Below, one piece after another: positions 31,950-43,720 of a stretch of 64,000 nucleotides of DNA. Source of the stretch: Dendrolimus kikuchii (Eukaryota; Arthropoda; Insecta; Lepidoptera; Lasiocampidae); contig CM034405.1 in the NCBI GenBank assembly GCA_019925095.2, forward strand, positions 14,781,401 to 14,845,400, in the 5' to 3' direction. The stretch's first letter is position 1. The number at the start of each line of letters is the position of its first letter. The notes below the pieces were generated by a model, which was given only the letters and a program-made list of their open reading frames with translations, was not told the DNA's origin and did not search any database. Both the position numbers and the translations under genes were made by a program.

Positions 31950-32160
31950 CACCTAATTAAAAATAAACTAAAATATAAATAAATTAAACTATACATAAAT
32001 TAAACTACATATAAACTATATATACAAACTAAAATTAAACTATAAAATCTAGTACCAGATCGATGTCAGTCGGAAACGCTCAAAAGTCTGGCCAAATTGC
32101 CTCGCTGAATGGCAACGCTAATGCGTTGCTCGAGGTATAAACCACTCTTTTGGTCACGTG
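31950..32160 (-). pseudogene. Retrotransposon polyprotein C-terminus (family M), short fragment
   Basis: On the minus strand GLYLEQRISVAIQRGNLARL at about 32140-32080 aligns with GAYLGQRISMAIQQGNIASL at 58460-58815. The AT-rich part at 31950-32050 (repeated TAAACTATA words) matches 34800-34855 and represents the 3' UTR. Confidence 0.7.
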
Positions 32161-32165
32161 AGAAA

Positions 32166-32629
32166 ATCTATATTCTATTTTATTCTTTGAATATTGCTTA
32201 TAGACATTGAAGTCTAAATCACACAAGTGAAGAATAAATCACTAAGTTAATTTTATTTTATTGCCTGTGTTGCTCAATAAAGTGGTCCAACCAAAATCTG
32301 CCTTACCCAATTGGTGTTGTAGTCAAGTGCTTCTGTAAAAACTATGAAAGCTACATTCTTGTGAGACAAACTCAACAACGCGGCTAACAAGAATATGGAC
32401 CGGGTTCTCGTGTTCTTTCTTCTCGTTCTCGCGAGTATGTGGAGGGTCCTTAAGTGCTTGAAAAAAAAGGCGTATATGATACGGTTACCCAGCTACAACA
32501 AAAGGAAATGTTAAACCAATATTGTACATTATGATTATGAAACATACTATATTATTTCCATATTAAAATCCTATTATTTCAGTCTTGTCACATTGTCACA
32601 GACAAAATTATGTTTCAAATGCCATTGTG
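32166..32629. other. No recognisable gene or element
   Basis: Nothing recognised. Confidence 0.4.
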
Positions 32630-32632
32630 TTA

Positions 32633-32779
32633 GGCTGATATAAGACGGATCAACTAAATTGAATCAATTTGCGTGAAAGGCACAGATCTAAAACAACATG
32701 ACAGTATTCAATGAGATTGAATGATTCAAAGTTGACGTTTCTATGCATCAGAAACAGAAATGAACCGTCTTATAACGCC
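32633..32779. mobile_element. MITE family L (copy 1), TTA target duplication
   Basis: GGCTGATATAAGACGGATCA at the left and, inverted, GGCGTTATAAGACGGTTCA at the right; TTA directly flanks both ends (32630-32632, 32780-32782). Copy 2 at 57067-57213. Confidence 0.8.
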
Positions 32780-32782
32780 TTA

Positions 32783-33311
32783 GCGGCTTATTCGATATTT
32801 ATATAAATCATATCCTAATTAAAATATGACAAATACTTTACGATTCAAAGTAGACCCCCATATTTTCATCAGATAATAATTTGGGGTTGCAGATAAATGA
32901 CTCGAAGAAACGGTCGTATAAATATGGGATTATACTAAACTTCTGACACGACATCTTGTGTGTGTGCTCTTCGGATTATTGGATGTTATTATGATTTGAT
33001 GGTCTTTTATTAGAAATAAATTTAAATACTTAATTTGATATTATTGTTATTTGTTGCTTTATTTGAATTGTTTAGGAATATAAATACAACAGATTATGAG
33101 TAATATACATGGAAATGTTATTTATGTACATATTTATTACGTTTATCTTTAAGAGGGTAGTTGACTGTCAAATCAATTGAGATACTACTTTTTATCAGCG
33201 TACAGGACATTTTGTATGAACGTAGTAAGTTACGACGACTTTTCTTTAACGAGTCAAATAACGCTTTACGTATTGTTTGAATATCAATTAAAATTATTTC
33301 TATGATGTTAT
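32783..33311. other. No recognisable gene or element
   Basis: AT-rich; nothing recognised. Confidence 0.4.
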
Positions 33312-33585
33312 TGTTACGTGCGAGCGGGGGAACGCACTTAGGATTTGAAGAAAACACCAGTTTGTAACTAAACGCTTTAACTTACACAGCCGTCGCCTCT
33401 ACACGCACGACTAACGACGCACTGTCCCGACAATAAGTTGTCTCACTCACAATACCGTCGCCGATATTACGTAGATCACCTCCTGCTATTGCAGTGCTCA
33501 CCTCTGAATTTACTGCGTGTAGTTCGCTTCTGGGTCTTCTCTCAAACTGCGCTAGACTCCTCCTTCACTAAACTGTCCACTAAAC

Positions 33586-33624
33586 TTTTCACTAAATTCA
33601 CCTTAGTGGTGAATTTAGTGAAAA
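33586..33624. repeat. 17-bp perfect hairpin inside the LTR
   Basis: TTTTCACTAAATTCACC (33586-33602) is perfectly inverted at 33608-33624 with a 5-nt loop. It lies downstream of the TATA box in the LTR's transcribed orientation, so it would be present in the RNA leader. Confidence 0.85.
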
Positions 33625-33807
33625 CTCGTCACTGTTTTCTATTAAACTTCTCTTGCAACTTTTTTCTATCGCACTTGTCGCTTCGCTTTCTTGAACTAGA
33701 CTCAACCTGCCCGGTAGGCGCGCCTTACGCTGCTTATATACCCGGAAGAATCTTCTGGAACCCATAATTTCTATCTTCGTTTCGTTATGCTTTTATTTAC
33801 TATATAT

Positions 33808-34025
33808 ATCCCTTTCTAAACATCTGTCTATCTCTGTCTTTTCCTTCCCGAACCTTCTATTCCAGAACTTTCGTTCATCATCTATCCCTTTCTAACATCT
33901 ATCTATCTCTGTTTTTTCCTTCCCGAATCATCTATTTTAGAACTTTCGTTCATTGTCTATCCCTTTCTAAAATGGATCTGTCGTTGTCTTTTCCTTCCAG
34001 AATCTTCTACCTTTTTCTAAAACTT
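33808..34025 (-). promoter_or_regulatory. Three ~74-bp tandem repeats in the LTR U3 region
   Basis: Units start at 33808, 33881 and 33956, each with the order CCCTTTCTAA, TCTGTCTT or TCTGTTTT, TTCCTTCC, then AGAACTTTCGTTCA (the last unit is degenerate). Tandem repeats upstream of the TATA box are typical LTR enhancers; this role is inferred. Confidence 0.75.
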
Positions 34026-34063
34026 CTTAAACCAACTACATTGTTCCACCATCACTCGCCACA

Positions 34064-34522
34064 ATATTTTAATAGTATGGTTATAACATTATTTTAATAC
34101 CCGCTCTTATATTTGAACATTGTTTTAGAATTTATTCTGAAACGTGTCCTCTACCCAATTATGAGAATTATTATTAAAGTGAGCTGTATTACTTGAGAAA
34201 TAGTAACTACTAAGTAAACACTAAACGTTGTCTTATTAGTAATTAGCATGTACAAGATCAAGGTTTTCTTTCTCTTTTTGTGTTTTGGCTAAGGAACCCT
34301 AAAAAGGATTTAATGAATATGGACATTATATTTCAAAAACTGCTAATAGCGGAAAATTTTTGATTGAAGTATTTTTAAGACTATATAGCCTGACCTACCT
34401 TGGTTTTAAAGGATAGGAAGAACGTTACGTCTTTGATTGAGAATATCTTTGACCACCTCTTGATTACAGTGAAAAAGTAACAATGAAAATTCACATTATT
34501 ATACTAAAAGGAACATATCAAA
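34064..34522. other. No recognisable gene or element
   Basis: Nothing recognised. Confidence 0.4.
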
Positions 34523-34533
34523 TAAGCTTTATT

Positions 34534-34691
34534 ACATACATACATACATAACTTCACGCCAGTTCCCTTGCGGGGTAGGCACGAACAACAGAGTTCCATT
34601 TAGGCTTATTCTTACACAACTCACTTGCCTCTTTGACATTCATAACTCTTGTCATGCAAGCTCGTCTGTTCTTAAGGCTCCTGACATCACC
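34534..34691 (-). mobile_element. RTE-like LINE end with 11-bp target duplication
   Basis: 158 bp insertion flanked by TAAGCTTTATT at 34523-34533 and 34692-34702. It contains the last ~40 codons of the RTE polyprotein seen at 29710-29910 (stop, AYPARELA...) and an (ACAT)n tail at its left end. Severe 5' truncation, tail microsatellite and target duplication are the signature of target-primed reverse transcription. Confidence 0.92.
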
Positions 34692-34799
34692 TAAGCTTTA
34701 TTGATAAATAAAAAGAATATTTATTTGTAATTTCTTTTTTATCTTTTGTGTGCCTATGGTATTTATTTATATAATATCTTATAAAACTATAATAAATAT

Positions 34800-35165
34800 A
34801 TACTTAGAAATAAACTATACTATAAACTATATAAAAATTAAAACTAAATAAAAAAAAGGAAAAATGTCTAAAGATAAGTTATTGTCCCGAACAACTGTCA
34901 TTTACCGGGGACGTTCCCAAACGGCTGGCGGCGTTGCCACGTTGTATAGCAACGCTTAATCTATGAGCATAATAGATGCCAGCCTTCTGGTCGCGTGTCT
35001 ACTAAACGTTTGGTGACGTCACGGTAGACCTTTAGAGCGTTAGGACCCTACGGACCCAGAATTTCCACCTTAAATGCCGCAGATGTGTAACCATTTCCAA
35101 TGGCGGCATATTTGCGGCGCTTGAGGGCCTCCTGTTCGGCTGCAGCAAACCCGGCGGACTTTGTC
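34800..35165 (-). pseudogene. Retrotransposon polyprotein C-terminus (family M)
   Basis: Minus strand: KTKSAGFAAAEQEALKRRKY, AAIGNGYTSAAFKVEILGP, NALKVYRDVTKRLVDT, then in another frame RLSVAIQRGNAASRLGTSP. This 'KRRKY...VE.LGP.G..A.......AIQRGNAAS.LGT' domain is found at the end of some metazoan reverse transcriptase polyproteins. An in-frame stop follows LGP. 3' UTR is AT-rich (34800-34855). Confidence 0.72.
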
Positions 35166-35282
35166 TTAAATAAAATTAACAAAACAAATTAATAAATTAC
35201 TAGGCTTTTCCAGCTAGGAACTTCCTGAAATTTAAGCTACTACCCTCTTATTCTGAATTTGAGTATGATGAACAGTTTTTAA

Positions 35283-36344
<1,062 letters not shown>

Positions 36345-36955
36345 ATATTTCACATTTAGGCCTGTCTGGCAATGAATTAGCTGACCGACTTGCGAAAGAA
36401 GCCATTACAGATAGTGTGACTATGCATTGTCTACCATATCACACTGATCTCCTGATCGTAGTGAAAGTTAAATGTTAAGAACTTTGGAAAGAGTTTGACG
36501 AGAGATCACTGAATAATATGGTACAAAACAATACAGCCTTGTTTGAGTAGAACGCCTTGGTTTGAAGGATTGAATATGACCAGATCAGATGTAGTCACTA
36601 TCTTGAAGCTTTAGTTCGGACACATTCCATTAAATCAATTCGCTCACCTCATGGGAAAAACAACCTAACAAATTGTTCAGTGTGGAGTGGTTGAAGATGT
36701 TTATCACATTCTAATGGAATGTACCCGGAACGAAGTGGATAGAGGTAACTATATCGAGCGTTATAGTCTAAATAAATTAGATATAGGTCTCTGTAATAGA
36801 ATATTGGCGTTCCCTCTAGCAGTAGAAGCCAATATGCTATCAAGAATAGTTAAAACAGCACTTAAAAATAGATAAGTAATTAGTTTGTGTAAGTCTATGT
36901 TCGACGGTGACATAATCTAATTAATTAAACCCTCTATAAAAGAAATAAAGATAAA
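36345..36955 (+). pseudogene. LINE with RNase H end (I-clade-like)
   Basis: HLGLSGNELADRLAKEAITD at about 36352 matches the final RNase H motif 'H.G..GNE.AD.LAKEA' carried by I-, R1- and LOA-type LINEs. Downstream VEDVYHILMECTRN (about 36690-36730) is the Cys-containing end block, and the frame stops at 36873. The 3' end has AAATAAAGATAAAAAAAGAT. Several stops and shifts interrupt 36470-36660. Confidence 0.75.
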
Positions 36956-36984
36956 AAAAGATAAATATCTATGTTACAAGTACC

Positions 36985-37475
36985 TAGTGACGGTGTGGGT
37001 AAATATCGTAATGAGACCTGTTAATAGCGATAAATGATGTATCAAACCCGCCGGTGTGACATATGATAAACTAAAGTCATGCAAACTAAAAAGTCAGATA
37101 TATAAATCTGTCATACTACCGGTCATCTTATACGGGTCCGAATATTGGGCCACTAAAGTGATATACCAAAATCGTCTTCACTAAGCTGAGATGATAATGT
37201 TGAGATGGATGTATGGTGTTACAAGAATGGATAAAGTGAGAAATAAGTTCATTTCATCTTTCAAAGTTGCACCCGTGACTGAAAAAATTGAGAGGAAGAA
37301 AGACGGCATAAGCAGGGTGGTATGTTAAACTGGAAGAATGACGGGTACAAATGTAAAGGTAGAACAAAAGAGACGGATGTCGGAATAGAAGAGTATGGAT
37401 TGAAAAGACACATTGTGCCGACCCCAATTAATTGGGACAGTGAAATAAAAAAGAGATTAATAAAAAAATTATACA
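36985..37475 (+). pseudogene. RTE-clade reverse transcriptase C-terminal fragment
   Basis: QIYKSVILPVILYGSEYWAT (37100-37160), AEMIMLRWMYGVTRMDKVRN (37188-37250), then FKVAPVTEKI, and VPTPINWD-like sequence near the end. This is the order at the end of RTE reverse transcriptases. Stops and shifts throughout. It directly follows the preceding LINE end. Confidence 0.82.
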
Positions 37476-37994
37476 TCCTGTCTTCTGACAGCCCTAACGT
37501 CTACTACTTATAGGATATGAAAATGACTTAGATGTAACTTAGGCCTATTATAGAGGTATTGTTCCTCTAATTGCGTTATAATGTACACAGATGGACGATG
37601 TGTCCGTTCGTCTGTCTGTCAGGCGTCCGGTGTCGAATTCGTGTTATAGTTTCGCAGAACAGATTGAGTACCGGCTACTGCTTGTATAAGGGCCGTGATC
37701 CGTGATGCTATGTTTTTGGTTGTGAGGTGACGACAGGCTGTTGTCAAGGATTTATTATCTGTGTGGAGGTGAAGCTGTTTCAGTTTGATAGACAAATCTT
37801 TAAGGCTCCCGTTGCCGCAATAGGTCGAAAGTGGGGTAGGAATAGGAAACGAAACAACTTTTCGTTGGTAATTATTAATCTATAAATAATATACCCAATT
37901 TTTTTATAAATCTTCACCAAATGAGAGGTAACGTGGTTTTTCGTAATGTTCTAAAGTGATTTTTTAAAGTCGAGAATTTCTTTACCAAATTACC
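37476..37994. other. No recognisable gene or element
   Basis: Nothing recognised apart from short GTC-rich words at 37600-37625. Confidence 0.4.
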
Positions 37995-38205
37995 TGCATA
38001 TCTATACTAATATTATATTATAAAGAGGAAAAGTTTGTGACGTTGTAGGGGATCTCTCTGGATCTACTAAACCGATTTTAAAAATTCTTTTACTGTTGGA
38101 AAGCTACGTTAACAGCGAGTGTCATAGGCTATATAACATGACGCTATATACCACGGGAGCGGGACAGAGCGCGGATGAAACCGCGCCGGGCCGCTAGTTA
38201 TTAAT
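37995..38205 (-). repeat. Dispersed repeat family S-like
   Basis: TACTAATATTATATTATAAAGAGGAAAAGTTTG at the left and GATGAAACCGCGCCGGGCCGCTAGTTA at the right are the two ends of a common lepidopteran repeat (the latter inverted: TAACTAGCGGCCCGGCGCGG). Confidence 0.6.
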
Positions 38206-38277
38206 ATTAAACTATTTTGCTCTTTCAAGTTCTATCAAAACAGGATTAAAAATTATCTACATCTTTATAAGACTGAG

Positions 38278-38823
38278 ACAAACAATTTGGGTTTTTGAAG
38301 TGAAATTATTTTAGAATTTAAACTAGATGAAACGAAAAAGCGACACTAAAAAGAGATAAACACATAAATCTATAGGACTAAGCCTGCGAGAGAATGAGAT
38401 AGAATACATTATATTTAATAATTTAAACACGCTCATACAGATAGAGTTGGAAATGTTTTGAAGTTTTTTCGTTAATACTTCAAATATCGTATTTTAAAGC
38501 TTTTATTGTAATGTCGATTCTTTCTTCTATTGTTCGTGCCTACCCCGCAAGGGAACTAGCGTGAAGTTATGTATGTATGTCGATTCTTTTATTTAATTTT
38601 TGAAATACTCGTATTTATAACACTAATAATTTTATATTTGTTAAGAATTATACCCACACTATCCAATGTAATTTGTCCTGAATAAAATGATTTTCTTTCT
38701 TTCTTTCTAAATATATGATAACGATATAATATATGAAATGTGACGTCACGAAATTTAGAATCCCTCTCACCCCTTGTAACACTTTGTTTCACTTCCATAC
38801 GTGTGAACTGCAGACACAAACAC
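38278..38823 (+). repeat. Dispersed repeat family D, interrupted
   Basis: Left part 38278-38515 and right part 38705-38823 together match 35283-35612. Between them lie ~190 bp including GTTCGTGCCTACCCCGCAAG and GTGAAGTTATGTATGTATGT (38529-38580), the very end of the RTE-like LINE with its (ATGT)n tail, so at least one LINE insertion split this copy. TTTCTTTC runs precede the right part. Confidence 0.75.
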
Positions 38824-38859
38824 TTTTTTTAAATACTACTTTATTTAATATTTTCTTAA

Positions 38860-39112
38860 GTTTTCGCGATTTGTATACATAATAAAACTACGTTTTAACG
38901 GTTTTAAGCGCGGTAATTTTATTTGATTTTGGTTTTTCCGACGTTTCGGCCACTTTTCAGTGGCCGTGATCACGAAAACTTTAACAATACTCGTTGACAC
39001 TTGACATCTTTGTCTTCCGTGATCACGGTCACTGAAAAGTGGCCGAACGTCGGAAAAACCAAAATCAAATAAAATTACCGCGCTTAAAACAGTTAAAACG
39101 TAGTTTTACTAC
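38860..39112. mobile_element. Inverted pair of Penelope-associated repeats (family G)
   Basis: Left arm (38880-38974, minus orientation) and right arm (39018-39110, plus orientation) are inverted copies of the ~93-bp unit from TAAAACTACGTTTTAAC to GGCCGTGATCACG, separated by 43 bp that contains ACTTTAACAATACTCGTTGA. Arms differ at a few positions only (e.g. GGTCACTG for GGCCACTG). Confidence 0.88.
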
Positions 39113-39789
39113 TTTATTTTATTCATAATAAAATGATAATCCATCTGAAATACTATTGCATCTATGGAATCTCCGCTGTCGATCGAAAAATCAGTACCGA
39201 AACATCCTCAAGGTCGTTGACGTTGCTACAAACCTTAATCAAATTATTTTTTATTCATATTTATCCACGCGTCTAAAGTACTTGTTAAGAAACTAAATAA
39301 TATATTTAAATAACCTATTGACAAAAGTATAATGATAAAGTTGTAGCCCATTTTGTAAGCAACCAGTAAAAACGCTGGTAGCGTCTCGGCTTAATTAAGA
39401 CCTATATTAGAGTCAATAATATCAAACACCAAAGAAGTCGAAACGAATCACATTAACGAGGGACTCAAAGATTAATGTGGTGTTTTTGCGCTGGCCACAA
39501 TCGCTTAGTGATGTGACTCCAACGATTCAATTAAGTACAATTTGAGTCAATTGGTTTACTCGAATAAATTTATAAAATAGCTGTGTAATGACATTATCTT
39601 GCTTTCAAGTATTGACTAAGAGCACTAATAGAGTCAATGTTTTGATTACTATATTTATTAAGTTACTTAAATATTGTACCCACACGACTAAAAATGTTAT
39701 TTTGATATTTTTATACAATTTTTTTCTTATTATGATATCCGACATAAAGCAATTTCTTGAGACTTCATATAAATAAGTACAAAGTAGTT
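39113..39789. other. No recognisable gene or element
   Basis: AT-rich; nothing recognised. Confidence 0.4.
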
Positions 39790-39920
39790 TTAGTTACTGT
39801 GGTCTGGATTTCTGGGATCAACCTCAGAGTTGCCTGTTGTATATTACCAATAATACTTGGTTAGCTCAGGGATATACCAATGCGTATTTGTCAGCCGATT
39901 ATTATTCTGAAAAGATACAG
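39790..39920 (+). mobile_element. SINE family H, 3' half
   Basis: TGTGGTCTGGATTTCTGGGA through GTATTTGTCAGCCGATTATT matches 52830-52945. The tRNA-like head is absent. Confidence 0.75.
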
Positions 39921-39974
39921 ATACAAGTGAAAAAAGGCTCACTAATGTTATCAGTATCAAGTCTCAGTTTAAAT

Positions 39975-40370
39975 TTATTGAAGTAAAAATTCTTTAGAAT
40001 CGTTGTCATTTGAAACTAGATGAAACTAAAAAGCGATACAAAAACGAGATAAACACATAAATCTATAGGACTGAGCCTGCGGGAGAATGAGATACGAATT
40101 TACCTGCAGCACAGATTAGAGAGTCAATATGACCGATGATTAAACATAGGTCCAATTTGGACCGAAATAAAACTGATAATATTTTTTAGACTAAAACAGT
40201 GAAAAATTAAAACTGATACTTAAGAAGTTTATTTTGAATTATAATATCTTAACGGATGTAGGCTAGAGGAACTATATTTATATCAATAAAAGTTAGAGAA
40301 GAATTATCTATGAGTATATTCTCTGAAGATTCACTTCTACTGCGTGTGAACTACACACACACGTTTTATT
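39975..40370 (+). repeat. Dispersed repeat family D (variant as at 23395-23790)
   Basis: Left part AATTCTTTAGAATCGTTGTC to GAGAATGAGATACG, about 90 bp of unrelated sequence, and right part TGATACTTAAGAAGTTTATT to ACTGCGTGTGAACTACACAC. Confidence 0.75.
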
Positions 40371-40765
40371 TTTCTGAAACTTACTAAAATCAATAAAAAT
40401 GAAATTTAGTTACAGTTGCAAAATAATTAAGAATAAAAATATTACTTTTTCAAGTCATTCTTGCCTTGAACGACTCGATTTCAATCAAGTTATATCACTT
40501 CCCTAATGATAAACATAACCCGTTTCGCGACACGTCTATGCTTACAAATTACGACATTGATTTTCTTTATTACGTTCTTATTCTGAATTAATTTAAACAG
40601 ATTGTTTAAGATTTAAGGGAACGCTTGTTGAACCACATTACATATTAGGGGCAAGGCATACATATCTATATTTATAAAGCCCCAGATTTAAAAGAGTACC
40701 TATATTGTCGGGGCTAGATTCTCTCAGGAGTAGTTAAAATGGATTGAGAAACAAAAAGTTATGAC
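40371..40765. other. No recognisable gene or element
   Basis: Nothing recognised. Confidence 0.4.
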
Positions 40766-41175
40766 TTATGTACCTCTATGGCCGTGCAGGCGACCTTTGG
40801 GGGGATTGGGACCCTCGCACATAAAGGCCGGAGAGGAGGGACGCGAACCGATCTGTGTGCGCCCTCTCGCCCTCTTGGTGAGACCCGAGGTAGTTGATGA
40901 AGCATAGCACTCTAGCTTATAATGAAGGCGCCAGCTCGTGAATGGGCCGGCCATCGTCCGTCCGGCCTAGAGGTGAATGCGTGAGCGAGCCCACAGCCCG
41001 GACATAGGACGAAACGAGAATCAGTCAGGAGTTTTAGTGAGAGTTAGTAGTTTAGTATCCCCAACCGCGGTGTGGCAATAACATTCTTTCGGGAGTGCTA
41101 GTGCCACCCCGACGAGGCGAATCCCACACGCCCCACCGCACTTCCCCCGCGGAGGTTAGTCCTCAAACGGATTAA
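40766..41175. other. GC-rich block of unknown origin
   Basis: Strong GC shift between AT-rich flanks (GGCCGGCCATCGTCCGTCCG; CGCCCCACCGCACTTCCCCC). A 62-codon minus frame spans 40766-40954 without a domain. It resembles the composition of retrotransposon untranslated regions or of an R1-like element, but no family match can be shown. Confidence 0.4.
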
Positions 41176-41894
41176 CCATAGGAAAAAAAATGACAAACAT
41201 TACACATTCTGGTATTTTCTTCGGAAGCAATGAAATTTATATTAGACCATTTGGAAGCTATATTGAATCGCTCACGAGACGTTAAAACGTAGTCTAAATG
41301 AGACATTATTATCCAAACAGAAACTAACCCACAGAATGGCAGTTTTGAAGTAAATAATAAACTGCCAAGGAAATCTGCTTTCTAAAAATGACTTGCATAG
41401 TAAATATTAAAGAAAAATTACTTAAATCTTTTTAGCATATAAACATAGACGATTTAATATAGTTCCGTGTACTTAATTTTGCCAAAGTTGTGGCTTGTCT
41501 CTGATTTGCATAACCATTTAGATTAATAGTACTCGAAAGAACTATCATTATGTAAAATAAATACTATTAATCCTGTCTGAGCTCTACCATCATTGAATTT
41601 TAATTTTTTTATGCTGTAGGTACCTACTTTATTTCTTTAGCTGTTTAAATCTTTAAAGATTCGTTCCACGATTTATTTAGTTTAACACTGGAGCATTATT
41701 TACGAAATAAGACTTGTTCAAATATCAAGATACACTCATGCTGGAGTTTTAATTTTAAATTCTTAAAAGTGTTTTTAAAGCTAGAACTTAGGTATACATT
41801 GCGTGACTGTTATACATGTGCAAACATTATACTAAAGATACTTTCTTACTAATATATAAACGATTTGAATGATTGTATGTTTCTTCTCCAATAT
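41176..41894. other. No recognisable gene or element
   Basis: AT-rich; nothing recognised. Confidence 0.4.
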
Positions 41895-42640
41895 TTTGGT
41901 AACGAAACTTTTTTTTATTATAAATAGATTCGCGTTTGACGACGATCATGCCTAATATTAGACGATGATGCGGTCGAAGATGGAGCATGTTTACCTAGAA
42001 AATACCTATTCACAGGAGACTTGAAGACTTCCGGATTGTATTTTTCGCGAGACAGACTCTGGCAGCGCATTCCACAGCTCTGCCGGACGCAGAAGGAACG
42101 TGGAGGCAAAACGCTTCCTTCGCACTGGTGGTTTTCCGCTGTGAAACGATGCCGTACACCAGGAGCGGCTTGTCGTCGAAGATAGAATGGTATAGGGGGA
42201 ATTAGGTCGAACAACAACAACCTCGTGCTCTTCTCTCAATTTACTCTAACGCTTCAAGCTGGAATTTACCTGAGCCGTCCCAAAGGTGAAAATAGTATTC
42301 CATGCAAGATCTTACTTGAACACAGTAAAGATAAAGCAGCTGTTTGCAGTGAAGTACTGTCTCATCCTCGCAAGTATACTCATCTCTTTTGCAGCCAGCT
42401 AGGCTACACCATCAATATAGGAGCCGAAGTTGAGAGTGGATGTTACAGAAATACTAAGAAGTCGAACTTGGTTGGTTACCGGAATGGCCACACCTCGAAA
42501 GTAGGGTTTAATTCAAAGGGACTTTTTCGCCGTAAACAGAGATGCTTGGGTCTTAGCGTTGTTGAGTTGGACCAGATTAGTATCACCTCATTCAGATACT
42601 TTCAGGGTCAAATTTAATCTATCAACAATGCCAGTCCTCA
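41895..42640 (-). pseudogene. CR1-like LINE reverse transcriptase C-terminal region, broken
   Basis: Minus-strand blocks in order: LVQLNNAKTQASLFTAKKS (about 42580-42520), VRLLSISVTSTLNFGSYIDG (~42440-42390), AAKEMSILARMRQYFTANS, LAWNTI...GTAQ, then RKRFASTFLLRPAELWNALP and YNPEVFKSPVNRYFLGKHAP. These match the region downstream of YADD in CR1/jockey-like enzymes. Homologous to 45675-46098 and, more distantly, 19529-19888. Frameshifts and stops are numerous. The plus-strand 130-codon frame over it (42225-42617) is a shadow. Confidence 0.82.
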
Positions 42641-42673
42641 ATGACTGGATTTCAGGCCAGACTAGAAACTATG

Positions 42674-42838
42674 ATCTAGAGTATGCCGCCATAAAAATCT
42701 TTGAGTTGTGTTCCGGCATTAGTGGCCAGGTTTCAATTCCAGTTATCACCTTTGGTGTTACAAATGTTCATAGGCGATGGTAACCGCTTTCCACCTAGTG
42801 GGCCCTCTGCCTGTTTGATGTACTCATCCTATAAAAAA
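42674..42838 (+). mobile_element. Family A retroposon, 3' half
   Basis: Starts within the family at CTAGAGTATGCCGCC and runs to CCTATAAAAAAG; the CAGCAGCGCATTTG block is deleted. It abuts the CR1-like LINE fragment. Confidence 0.85.
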
Positions 42839-43351
42839 GTGGGCTATCGTATCTCTCACTCATCATACGAAAAGCGATTAGCTTAAGGATAGCAGTTTCA
42901 CACCGATATTCTGTGAGAGCGTCACGCCAGTCAAGCTGCCTCTAAGTGTTGTAATAAAATCAATGATGCCAGCATGACTCTATCACGTGATATGGTAAAG
43001 CCATTAGATACCGTCGTAGTAGACATAATTTAAATGATACATAAGATGTGAAGTAATTTATATTATAATATGTGTATGGTGGGGTTGGATACATCAGCAT
43101 CCAGGTGTGACCGACGCTTTGTACAATCAAAAAACTTCACAGAATCGTTTTGCATGGTAATAGATGTGTATGCATGCATATACATATCCATTGATCAGAC
43201 ACCAGACGGGAATAATAATACATAAATTATGTGCACGGAATTTATATGACCGCCAACGCGGTAGGTCAGGTAAGGCCGGATTACGGCTGAAGGTTTCTTG
43301 TTTACAAAAGGATAAATAGAGTTTAAGATACAAATAGAGAACAGCATGTTC
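42839..43351. other. No recognisable gene or element
   Basis: Nothing recognised. Confidence 0.4.
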
Positions 43352-43354
43352 TTA

Positions 43355-43520
43355 GGGCTGATTTTTCAATCATCAGATGCAAGTTATCAGTTGAATAAAT
43401 TATAATCGAACTAAATTCAAAAGCAAAACAATTCAATTGTTTTATTCATGCAATTGTCATTTTTATTTTTCCCATGTTGTGCTTTATTCTAATTTTAGCT
43501 CATCATTGAATAATCGGCCT
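43355..43520. mobile_element. MITE family K (copy 2), TTA target duplication
   Basis: GGGCTGATTTTTCAATCATC at the left and, inverted, AGGCCGATTATTCAATGATG at the right. TTA lies at 43352-43354 and 43521-43523. Length 166 bp. Interior contains TTCAATTGTTTTATTCATGC, as in copy 1. Confidence 0.88.
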
Positions 43521-43559
43521 TTAATGTGTCTTCAATGTTCATTTTAATTTTGGCAACAG

Positions 43560-43690
43560 TTTCGGAATTACAGAAAGTACAATTTGTTGGTATTGGCATT
43601 TTTTATGCCAAACCATCGAGGAAGAGTAGCCAACATTTTGGGCACTCTACCCATAGAAAAACCATGACCTAGGCTCTTTATTCTATTTTA
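43560..43690 (+). pseudogene. Retrotransposon polyprotein C-terminus (family M), fragment
   Basis: The frame at about 43615 gives RGRVANILGTLPIEKP, matching the end of the family M domain (RGNIASLLGILPIEDD at 58460-58815). Confidence 0.55.
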
Positions 43691-43720
43691 GTTTTGAGGG
43701 ATTTTAGGTAGAATACAATA

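Larger units (their letters stand above)
33312..34063 (-). mobile_element. Solo LTR (probably Gypsy type)
   Basis: Minus-strand sequence starts TGTGGCGAGTGATGG and ends CGCTCGCACGTAACA, i.e. TG...CA ends, 752 bp. It contains a TATA box (GGGTATATAAGCAGCG, about 33744-33729), upstream triple repeats (33808-34025), and an ACA-ended U5. No primer-binding site or polypurine tract lies next to it, so the internal region was lost by LTR recombination. Flanks TTAT (left) and ATAT (right) are an imperfect 4-bp match. The composition is much less AT-rich than its neighbours. Confidence 0.72.

Noticed and set aside
42225..42617. 130-codon plus-strand frame
   Set aside because: Antisense shadow of the CR1-like LINE on the minus strand.
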